In this document: positions 8,281 through 16,718 of the stretch, in pieces | Position numbering within the stretch: position 1 is the stretch's first letter | Layout of the letters: every line of letters begins with the position of its first letter | NCBI GenBank assembly: GCA_963720785.1 | Contig: CAVRGQ010000008.1 | Coordinates: 496,001 to 560,000, forward strand | Reading direction: 5' to 3' | DNA from: CAVRGQ01 sp963720785 | GTDB lineage: Bacteria; Actinomycetota; Acidimicrobiia; IMCC26256; DASPTH01 | Length of the DNA stretch: 64,000 nucleotides | Program-made: the position numbers and the translations under genes | Notes under the pieces: model-generated | What the model was told of the DNA's origin: nothing | Databases searched by the model: none | The model's input: the letters and a program-made list of their open reading frames with translations, nothing else

Positions 8281-8335
8281 ATCCAGGCGGGTTGGGTGGG
8301 TAACAACCTTCGAGAATCGAGCGAGTGGCTGCTGC
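8119..8335. other. Non-coding upstream flank of the IS110 transposase
   Basis: This 217-bp stretch lies between the transposase start and the CFA-synthase-like gene. It should hold the transposase promoter and one end of the element. A weak hairpin (CCACCGCG with GTGG) lies at about 8197-8213. In the IS110 subgroup proper the guide RNA is encoded on this side, so it is an alternative location to 6512-6828. No gene is visible. Confidence 0.35.
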
Positions 8336-8347
8336 ATGGAGGTCGGC

Positions 8348-9613
8348 ATGGGTGCTCAGTCCGTTGCGAAGCTGTTGTCCGACGTGCTCGGCGACGACGT
8401 TCCCGTCGCCTTCCGGGCCTACGACGGCTCGTCCTTCGGCCCCCCCGACGCCCGCACCACGATCGTGGTCCGCTCCCCCGACGCACTCCGCCGGATCGTC
8501 ACCGCCCCCGACGAGCTGGGCTTCGGACGCGCGTACGTGGCCGGGGAGCTGGAGGTCGACGGCGACATCTTCGACGTGATGGCGGTGGCCGAGTACATCG
8601 AGGAGCTCCGCCTCGGGCCCCGCCAGATCGCCGCCGCGGCCAAGCTGGTCGGCGGGAAGGGCCTCAGGCCGCTCCCTCCGCCGCCGGAAGAGGCGCGCCT
8701 GCACGGCCGCCGCCATTCCCGCCAACGCGACGCAGCCGCCATCGCCCACCACTACGACGTCTCCAACGACTTCTACCGCATGGTGCTCGGCCCGTCGCTG
8801 ACGTACTCGTGCGCGGTGTGGCCCGACGACACCGCCACGCTCGAGGACGCGCAGGCGAACAAGCACGAGCTCATCTGCCGGAAGCTCGCCCTCGAACCGG
8901 GCATGCGGTTGCTCGACGTCGGCTGCGGCTGGGGCAGCATGTTGTTCCACGCGGCCGAGCACCACGGTGTGCAGGCCGTCGGCGTCACGCTGTCACGCGC
9001 GCAAGCCGACCTCGCCCGCAAGCTCGCCGCCGAGCGCGGCATCGGCGACCGGGTCGACGTGCGCTTCGCCGACTTCCGCGACGTGACCGACGGCCCCTAC
9101 GACGCGATCAGCTCGATCGGGATGTTCGAGCACGTCGGGCTGTCGCAGCTCGACGCCTACTTCGCGAGGTGCCACTCGCTGTTGCGACCGCAGGGTCGGC
9201 TCCTCAACCACGGCATCAGCCGTCCGCAACACGCGGGCAAGATGCACCACCACCGTTGGGCGCCCTCACGCATGGACCGGAACTTCACCGAGCGGTACGT
9301 GTTCCCCGACGGCGAGCTGCACGAGATCGGCAACGTGGTCTCCGCCATCCAGCGCGCCGGGTTCGAGGCCCGCCACATGGAGAGCCTCCGCGAGCACTAC
9401 GCCCTCACGCTCCGGCACTGGGTGCGCAACCTCGAGGAGCACTGGGAGGAGGCGGTCGCCGAGGTGGGCCCGGGTCGTGCCCGCGTGTGGCGCCTCTACA
9501 TGGCTGCCGCCGCGGTGGGGTTCGAGCACGACGACAACCAGGTGCACCAGGTGCTCGCCACCAAGACCACGAGCGGCGCGAGCGGCATGCCGCTCCGCCC
9601 CCGCTTCACCTGA
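8348..9613 (+). CDS. Cyclopropane-fatty-acid synthase family methyltransferase
   Basis: I prefer the ATG at 8348 (421 aa) because GGAGGT at 8338-8343 is well placed for it; the ATG at 8336 overlaps that Shine-Dalgarno. The protein has the two-part layout of CFA synthases: an N-terminal lipid-binding-like domain with LGFGRAYVAGELEVDGD, then the synthase core with HHYDVSNDFYRMVLGPSLTYS (two adjacent family blocks), the SAM motif LLDVGCGWGSM and SSIGMFEHVG. It should methylenate or methylate unsaturated acyl chains of membrane phospholipids. Related actinobacterial enzymes make cyclopropane or tuberculostearic-type lipids; which product forms here is unknown. Confidence 0.9.
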   Translation: MGAQSVAKLLSDVLGDDVPVAFRAYDGSSFGPPDARTTIVVRSPDALRRIVTAPDELGFGRAYVAGELEVDGDIFDVMAVAEYIEELRLGPRQIAAAAKLVGGKGLRPLPPPPEEARLHGRRHSRQRDAAAIAHHYDVSNDFYRMVLGPSLTYSCAVWPDDTATLEDAQANKHELICRKLALEPGMRLLDVGCGWGSMLFHAAEHHGVQAVGVTLSRAQADLARKLAAERGIGDRVDVRFADFRDVTDGPYDAISSIGMFEHVGLSQLDAYFARCHSLLRPQGRLLNHGISRPQHAGKMHHHRWAPSRMDRNFTERYVFPDGELHEIGNVVSAIQRAGFEARHMESLREHYALTLRHWVRNLEEHWEEAVAEVGPGRARVWRLYMAAAAVGFEHDDNQVHQVLATKTTSGASGMPLRPRFT

Positions 9614-9620
9614 GCGCGTC

Positions 9621-11123
9621 TCAGCCTTCGGCGATGTGCTCGACGAACTGCTGGAGCTGGCGGAGGTTGCGCACCTCGAAGGTGCCGTCGCAGAACTTCG
9701 CGTAGTCGGAGACGATGGAGTCGCCGGTGTCCCAGTAGCCGCGGGGCTCGGGGTCGAGCCAGTAGACATGACGGGCCCGCTTCGCCATCTCCTCCACCAC
9801 CCACGCCTCCGACGCGTGGTAGTTGTTCCGCGCGTCGCCGAGCAGGATGACCGACGTCTTCTGCGTGACCTCGGTGTGGTGGCGCTGGTGCCACACGTCG
9901 AACGCGTGGCCGTAGTCGGAGTGACCGTCGACCCACACGACGTCGGCCTCGTTGTTGACGCGCTGCACGGCGTCGAGCACGTCTTCGGACTCGGCGAAGA
10001 AGCGCGTGACCTCGTCGATGCCGTCGATGAACACCCACGACCGCACCTTGGAGAACTGGCTCGACATCGCGTACACGAACATCAGCGTGAACCGGGCGAA
10101 GCTCGCCACCGACCCCGAGATGTCGGCGATCACCATGATCTCCGGCTTCGACGGGTGCGGGTTCTTGTACTTGGGCTCCGCGGGCACACCGCCGTACGAC
10201 AGCGACTCGCGAATCGTCTTGCGGAAGTCGAGGTGCCCGCGGTGCCGACGGCGACGGCGTTGCGCGAGCCGCGCCGCCATCGCGCGTGTGAGCGGGTACA
10301 CCGCGCGCTGCAACGCGATCATCTCGTCGCGCGAGGCGTGCATGAACTCGATGTCCTCGGGGAGTGGCTTGCGCAGCGTGCGCGCCATCGCCTCCACCCC
10401 GCGGTCGGCGACGAGCCGGCGGCGGATCTCCTCCTCGATCATCTCCTTGAGCTCGCGCAGGCGGGCCTGGAACTCCTCGGCCGCGAGGCGGTCGGCGAGC
10501 TCACCCTCCTGGAACTCCCCGGCTTCGCGGGCCTGGGTCATCAGGCGCGACTGGAGGTCGTCGAGGTCGAGCTGCCGCAGCGTGCGGTAGAGGTAGTAGG
10601 TGCCACCGACCGGGCGACCGGGCTCCATGCCCGCGAACTGCGACACCGCCGCGGCGGCGAGTCGGCGCATGGTCTCGCGGTCCATGTTGGCGAGCGCATT
10701 GAGCAGCATCGCCGCGAGCTCCTCGCGCGACATCGCCTCACCGCCGCCCTGACCCGCCGCGGAGATCTCGCCCTCGCCCATTCCCGCCTCGAGCTCGCCC
10801 AGCAGATCGCCGTCGTCGCCGATCCCCGCGCTGAACAGCGAGAAGTAGACGTCGAAGACGGTGCCGAACGTGCGCTCGTGGCGGTAGTGCTTCACCAACG
10901 TGGCGGAGAGCACCGCGCGGAACGTGTCGCGGTCGCCCATGTCGACGTACTCGAGCGCGCGCATCGCGTCGAGGTTCTCCGTCATCGAGACGGGGAGCCC
11001 TGCGGTGCGCAGCTCGTGCACGAAGCCCTGGAGGAAGTCGAGCAGCGTGGGGTTCTCCCCCAGCATCGACGGCGTGGGTGTGGGCACGTTGCGGATCCGG
11101 TCGTCAGACCGAGCCGGCGCCAT
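9621..11123 (-). CDS. VWA-domain protein, CoxE-like
   Basis: A 500-residue cytosolic protein. The N-terminal half is helical and charged (Gln/Glu/Arg-rich around residues 190-260). The C-terminal third is a von Willebrand A domain with the metal-site motif DISGSV near residue 335 and a second Asp in IDGIDEV. It pairs with the MoxR ATPase immediately upstream, overlapping its stop by 20 nt. MoxR-VWA pairs act as chaperones that insert metals or cofactors or remodel complexes; the CoxD/CoxE pair of carbon monoxide dehydrogenase is the closest known case. The substrate complex is not in the window. The gene converges on the CFA-like gene with only 7 nt between stops. Confidence 0.82.
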   Translation of the reverse strand: MAPARSDDRIRNVPTPTPSMLGENPTLLDFLQGFVHELRTAGLPVSMTENLDAMRALEYVDMGDRDTFRAVLSATLVKHYRHERTFGTVFDVYFSLFSAGIGDDGDLLGELEAGMGEGEISAAGQGGGEAMSREELAAMLLNALANMDRETMRRLAAAAVSQFAGMEPGRPVGGTYYLYRTLRQLDLDDLQSRLMTQAREAGEFQEGELADRLAAEEFQARLRELKEMIEEEIRRRLVADRGVEAMARTLRKPLPEDIEFMHASRDEMIALQRAVYPLTRAMAARLAQRRRRRHRGHLDFRKTIRESLSYGGVPAEPKYKNPHPSKPEIMVIADISGSVASFARFTLMFVYAMSSQFSKVRSWVFIDGIDEVTRFFAESEDVLDAVQRVNNEADVVWVDGHSDYGHAFDVWHQRHHTEVTQKTSVILLGDARNNYHASEAWVVEEMAKRARHVYWLDPEPRGYWDTGDSIVSDYAKFCDGTFEVRNLRQLQQFVEHIAEG

Positions 11124-11993
11124 CGGGAACCTGGAGCTCCTTGCGCGCCTTCACGATGTCGGACTGGTACTTGAGCAGCACGTGGAGCGTCTCGCCGATC
11201 ACCTCGGGAGTCACGTCGTTCTTGCCCAGGTACAACAGAGTGCGGGCCCAGTCGATCGTCTCCGAGATCGACGGCGCCTTCTTGATCTCGAGTGCGCGGA
11301 TCGACCGTACGACGCGCGACACCTGGTCGGCGAGCGCTTCGTCGATCTCGGGCACGCGCACGCGCACGATCTCCTTCTCGCGCTCCATCTCCGGGTAGTC
11401 GATGTGGAGGTAGAGGCACCGGCGCTTCAGCGCCTCGGAGAGCTCACGGGTGTTGTTGGACGTGAGCAGCACGATCGGGCGCTGCTGGTTGCCCTTGATG
11501 GTGCCGAGCTCGGGGATCGACACCTGGAAGTCGGAGAGGACCTCGAGCAGGAGCGCCTCGGTCTCGATCTCGACCCGGTCGACCTCGTCGATCAGCAGCA
11601 CCACCGGCTCCTCGGAGCGGATCGCCTCGAGCAGCGGGCGGGTGAGGAGGAAGGGCTCCGAGAAGATGTCGGACTCGACCTCGTCCCAGTCGGCGTCGGC
11701 GTCCTTGTCGACCTGGATGCGCAGGAGCTGCTTCTTGTAATTCCACTCGTAGAGCGCCTTGGCCTCGTCGAGACCCTCGTAGCACTGGAGACGGATGAGC
11801 CACGCGCGCCGGTGATCTCGGCGATCGCCTTGGCCAGCTCGGTCTTGCCCACACCCGCGGGCCCCTCGACCAGCACCGGCTTCTCGAGCCGGTCGGCGAG
11901 GAAGACGACGCCGGAGATCGACGGGTCGGCGAGGTAGTCGGCCGTGCGCAGGCGCGTGGTGACGTCGTCGACGGAAGCGAAACGTTCTGCCAT
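11104..11993 (-). CDS. MoxR-type AAA ATPase, frameshifted
   Basis: Two frames together give one MoxR protein of about 295 aa. The first (from ATG 11993) holds the Walker A loop GPAGVGKTELAKAI and runs to ITGA. The second picks up at LIRLQCYEG (bases about 11760-11799) and contains Walker B LLIDEVDR, sensor TSNNTRELSEAL and the C-terminal lid. The break lies at about 11800-11810 in a GC-rich run (cacgcgcgcc). One missing base or two extra bases would rejoin them. Since the partner VWA gene is intact and the protein is otherwise complete, an assembly error is more likely than inactivation. Confidence 0.8.
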
Positions 11994-12005
11994 GGAGTGG
12001 TGCCC

Positions 12006-13262
12006 TCAGTTCCTGATCTGACCGTCGCCCCAGACGACGTATTTGTAGGTGGTGAGCTCGCGCAGGGCCATGGGGCCGCGCGCGTGGAGCTTCTGGGTGG
12101 AGATGCCGATCTCGGCGCCGAAGCCGAACTCCGCGCCGTCGGTGAAGCGCGTGGACGCGTTCACCACCACCGTGCCGGAGTCGACCTCGGTGGTGAAGCG
12201 GCGGGCGGCGGCGAGGTCCTGGGTGAGGATCGCCTCGGTGTGGCCCGAGCTGTAGCGGTTGACGTGCGCAATCGCGTCGTCGAGCGACGGCACCACGGCC
12301 ACGCTCATCTTCAGCGCGAGGAACTCGCGTGCGAAGTCGTCGTCGGTGGCCTCACCCATCGCGGGCACGCGGGCGAGGGCGCCGGCGTCGCCGACGAGTT
12401 CCACGCCGTGCTCGACGAGTGCGTCGCACACACGCGGGAGGAAGTCGTCGGCCACCGCCTCGTGGACCACGAGCGACTCCGCCGCGTTGCACACACTCGG
12501 GCGCTGGGTCTTGGCGTTGACCACGATGTCGAGGGCCCGACCGAGATCGGCGGTGGCGTCGACGTACACATGGCAGTTGCCGTCGCCGTCGATGATGACG
12601 GGGACGGTCGCGTTGTCGCGGATGCTCTGGAGCAGCGCGGGGCCGCCACGCGGGATCAGGCAGTCGACCACGCCGTTGAGCTGCATGAGCTCGACCGCGG
12701 CCTCGTGGCGCACGTCGTCGACGAGGAGCACGCAGTCGGCGGGGAGGCCGGCCTTGGCGATGCCGTCGCGCAGCACCTCGGCCACGGCGACGTTGGAGCG
12801 CAGCGCGGTGGCCGAGCCCCGCAGCAACGCGGCGTTGCCCGACTTCAGGCAGATGCCGGCGGCGTCGCTGGTGACGTTGGGACGGTTCTCGTAGATGATC
12901 GCCACCACGCCGAGGGGCACCCGAACCCGCTCGATCTGCAGACCGTTGGGGCGGCGCCAGCCGTCGAGGACCTCGCCGATGGGGTCGGGGAGGGCGGCGA
13001 CGTCGCGCAGGCCCTGGGCCATCGCCTCGATGCGGGCCTCGGTGAGGCGGAGGCGGTCGAGGGGCCCGGCCTCCATGCCCCCGGCCGCCGCGGCCTCGAC
13101 GTCGACAGCATTGGCCGCGAGCAGCTCGGCGGTGCGCTCGACCATGAGGTCGGCGGCGGCGAGCAGGGCCGCGTTCTTCTCCGCGGTGGACGCGGACGCA
13201 AGGGTGGCGGCCGCGGTCCGGGCCCGCCGCCCCAGGTCGGAGACGGCCGACGGCGAGGACAT
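12006..13262 (-). CDS. proA: Gamma-glutamyl phosphate reductase
   Basis: This 418-residue enzyme reduces glutamyl-5-phosphate to the semialdehyde with NADPH, the second step of proline synthesis. It has the aldehyde dehydrogenase fold, with IYENRPNVTSDAAG and KSGNAALLRGS for substrate/cofactor, the catalytic Cys in PSVCNAAES near residue 270, and FGAEIGISTQKLHARGP near the end. The start is the ATG at 13262. It follows proB in the same direction, but across an unusually long 429-bp gap. The moxR start is 12 nt after its stop, so moxR and coxE may be transcribed with it. Confidence 0.95.
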   Translation of the reverse strand: MSSPSAVSDLGRRARTAAATLASASTAEKNAALLAAADLMVERTAELLAANAVDVEAAAAGGMEAGPLDRLRLTEARIEAMAQGLRDVAALPDPIGEVLDGWRRPNGLQIERVRVPLGVVAIIYENRPNVTSDAAGICLKSGNAALLRGSATALRSNVAVAEVLRDGIAKAGLPADCVLLVDDVRHEAAVELMQLNGVVDCLIPRGGPALLQSIRDNATVPVIIDGDGNCHVYVDATADLGRALDIVVNAKTQRPSVCNAAESLVVHEAVADDFLPRVCDALVEHGVELVGDAGALARVPAMGEATDDDFAREFLALKMSVAVVPSLDDAIAHVNRYSSGHTEAILTQDLAAARRFTTEVDSGTVVVNASTRFTDGAEFGFGAEIGISTQKLHARGPMALRELTTYKYVVWGDGQIRN

Positions 13263-13691
13263 GGCGGCGAGTGTACCGCCGCGCCCGACGAGGCCTCCGG
13301 GCGAAAACGACGTCCCGGGCCGTTGGGCACCGGGACCGCTTCCTCGTCTGGGTTGGAGAGGCGGAGGAATCGGGAGGGGCGGGGCGGGCGTCCTCTGACC
13401 GCGCTGCCCCCGGGCGAACCCGTTGGCGCTGCGACCCGGGACGACCCGGCCCCACCAGCCTCCCGCTCCTCGTCGACCGTCGAAGCCCTCGTGAGAGGAC
13501 TCTCCCCCCGCCGGCCGACGACGAGCTGTGTGAGGCCGTAGTGTGACGGAACCTCGCTCCGCGCGCAAGAGCGCGCGGGACCTTCTCCTCAACTTTGGTC
13601 AGCCAGCGGCTGACTTCCCTCCCGTCAGATGCCCGTTCGTCCCTTTTGCAAGGGGACTCAGGCGGGGGAAGGGCGGAGCCCGCGGAGCCCG
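13263..13691. other. Long intergenic stretch between proB and proA
   Basis: These 429 bases separate proB from proA, genes that are usually adjacent. I see no credible coding region: the open frames here are GC-driven extensions of shadows. A perfect 8-bp hairpin with loop AAGA (CCGCGCGC / GCGCGCGG) lies at 13559-13578 and could end the proB transcript. A promoter for proA must lie in the remainder, but I cannot point to convincing boxes. Confidence 0.5.
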
Positions 13692-14783
13692 TCAAGCAGG
13701 GAGCACGACGAGGTCGTCGCGGTGGACGACTTCGTGTGGGAGCCCGTCGGGCAGCTCCGAGGTGCGCTTCCCCGCGACCCCGCGCAGGGCGCGGGCCGAG
13801 AGCTTGGCGATGCCCTTGGCGAACGGCACCCCGGAGCCGTCGACGATCTCGACCGCGTCGTCGACGTCGAAGGTGCCCTCGACGCCCCGCACGCCCGCGG
13901 CGAGCAGCGACCGGTGATCGGCGGTGAGCGCGCGGCGGGCGCCGTCATCGACCACGATCCGGCCCTCGGCGCCGAGCGCGAACGCGATCCAGAGCTTGCG
14001 GCTCGACAGGTGCTCGGTACGGGGCCGGAACGCGGTACCCACCGGGCGACCGGCGATCGCGTCGGCCACCACGCTCGGCGCGTCGGCGCCGGCGATCACC
14101 GCCCGTACCCCCGACCACGCGGCGATCTTGGCCGCGGCGAGCTTCGACGCCATGCCGCCGCTCCCCCGCTCGCTCCCCGCGCCGCCGGCCACCGCTTCGA
14201 GCGCGGCGTCGACCTCCACGATCTCCTCGATCAACGACGCCTCGGCGTCGCGGCGGGGATCGGCGGTGAACAGACCGGGTGTGTCGGTGAGCATGAGGAG
14301 CAGGTCGGCGCCGACGAGGTGCGACACCAGCGCGGCGAGGCGGTCGTTGTCGCCGTAGCGGATCTCGTCGTCGGCGACGGTGTCGTTCTCGTTGACCACC
14401 GGCACCACACCGAGGTCGAGCAGCCGCCGCAGCGTCTCGCGTGCGTGCAGGTACTGGGTGCGCACGCCGAAGTCGTGGGGCGTGAGCAACACCTGCCCGG
14501 CGACGAGGGCGTGCGTCGCGAACATCGCCGAGATGTGCGCCATCAGGCGGGGCTGGCCGATCGCGGCGATGGCCTGGAGCGTGCCGATGTCGGTGGGGCG
14601 CTCGGCGAGACCGAGCACGGGCATGCCCGCCGCGACCGCGCCCGAACACACCAGCACCACCTCGTGGCCGGCGTCGCGCACCGCGGCGACCTCGGCGCAG
14701 AGCTTCACCAGCGCCGCGTCGTAGAGCTCACCGGTCTCCGACGTGACCGACGACGTCCCGATCTTGACGACCGCGATCGACAC
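13692..14783 (-). CDS. proB: Glutamate 5-kinase
   Basis: A 363-residue kinase making glutamyl-5-phosphate, the committed and usually proline-inhibited step of proline synthesis. The amino-acid kinase domain begins VVKIGTSSVT, with LVCSGAVAAGM, VNENDTVADDEIRYGDND and GSGGMASKLAAAKIA following, all expected ATP and glutamate contacts. A C-terminal PUA domain (about residues 275-363) is present, ending in VHRDDLVVL. It starts 6 nt after the obgE stop, so the two are transcribed together as in other actinobacteria. Confidence 0.95.
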   Translation of the reverse strand: MSIAVVKIGTSSVTSETGELYDAALVKLCAEVAAVRDAGHEVVLVCSGAVAAGMPVLGLAERPTDIGTLQAIAAIGQPRLMAHISAMFATHALVAGQVLLTPHDFGVRTQYLHARETLRRLLDLGVVPVVNENDTVADDEIRYGDNDRLAALVSHLVGADLLLMLTDTPGLFTADPRRDAEASLIEEIVEVDAALEAVAGGAGSERGSGGMASKLAAAKIAAWSGVRAVIAGADAPSVVADAIAGRPVGTAFRPRTEHLSSRKLWIAFALGAEGRIVVDDGARRALTADHRSLLAAGVRGVEGTFDVDDAVEIVDGSGVPFAKGIAKLSARALRGVAGKRTSELPDGLPHEVVHRDDLVVLPA

Positions 14784-14789
14784 CGCGAA

Positions 14790-16037
<1,248 letters not shown>

Positions 16038-16054
16038 GGCAGTCAGCTTACGGA

Positions 16055-16074
16055 CACGGGCAGGAACGCCCGTG
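16055..16074. terminator. Hairpin between rpmA and obgE
   Basis: A perfect 7-bp stem (CACGGGC, loop AGGAAC, GCCCGTG) lies in the 51-bp gap after the rpmA stop. With no T-run it may attenuate rather than stop transcription, letting ribosomal protein genes be expressed more than obgE. Confidence 0.5.
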
Positions 16075-16088
16075 CCGAATCAGCCGGG

Positions 16089-16346
16089 CTATTCCGCAGA
16101 AGGAACGATGTCGACGAGCTTGCGGCCCTTGCGGTAGCCGAACTTCACCGTGCCGTCGGCCTTGGCGAAGAGCGTGTCGTCGCTGCCCTTGCCCACGTTC
16201 TCACCGGGGTGGAACTTGGTGCCGCGCTGGCGCACGATGATGGAACCGGCGGTGACGTCGGTGCCGCTGTAGACCTTCACGCCGAGGCGCTGGGCGTTGG
16301 AGTCACGCCCGTTGCGGGAGGAGGCTGCACCCTTCTTCTTCGACAT
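16089..16346 (-). CDS. rpmA: 50S ribosomal protein L27
   Basis: An 85-residue L27, which lies at the peptidyl transferase centre. It begins MSKKKGAASSRNGRDSNAQR and continues with LGVKVYSG and IIVRQRGTKFHPG, all family signatures. There is no N-terminal extension of the kind cleaved in Firmicutes. It follows rplU by 15 nt and is co-transcribed with it. Confidence 0.97.
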   Translation of the reverse strand: MSKKKGAASSRNGRDSNAQRLGVKVYSGTDVTAGSIIVRQRGTKFHPGENVGKGSDDTLFAKADGTVKFGYRKGRKLVDIVPSAE

Positions 16347-16361
16347 GGGTCGTCCCCTTCC

Positions 16362-16676
16362 CTACTTGGCGCCGTTGATGGCGGTGATCTCCAGCACGGA
16401 GTAGTGCTGGCGGTGGCCGTACCGACGGCGGTTGTTGCTCTTCGGCTTGTAGATGAAGCCGTCGATCTTCGGGCCCTTGGCCTGGCCGACGACCTTGGCC
16501 TTCACGACCGCGCCCTCGAGCTGCGCCGGGGTGGCCAGCACGGTGTCGCCGTCGACGAGCATGACGGTCTCGAGCTCGATCTCGGTGCCGTCGTCGGCGC
16601 CCACGAGCTCGACCTCGAGCCGTTCGCCGGCCTCGACCTTGTATTGCTTGCCGCCGCTGCGGATGACTGCGTACAT
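16362..16676 (-). CDS. rplU: 50S ribosomal protein L21
   Basis: A 104-residue L21, a 23S rRNA-binding protein. It opens MYAVIRSGGKQYKVEAGERL and carries the C-terminal rRNA-contacting segment KIDGFIYKPKSNNRRRYGHR. The 42-bp gap to the end of rne may hold a separate promoter or the processed leader. Its place directly behind the Rne/Rng gene is conserved in many actinobacteria. Confidence 0.97.
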   Translation of the reverse strand: MYAVIRSGGKQYKVEAGERLEVELVGADDGTEIELETVMLVDGDTVLATPAQLEGAVVKAKVVGQAKGPKIDGFIYKPKSNNRRRYGHRQHYSVLEITAINGAK

Positions 16677-16718
16677 GGCGCGGGTGACCCCTCAGAGAGT
16701 TCTCGGAACCTGGAAAGA

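Noticed and set aside
6541..8300. Terminal inverted repeats for the insertion sequence
   Set aside because: I found only the short shared word TGATCC near both outer flanks. IS110 elements do not carry conventional terminal repeats, so the ends remain approximate.
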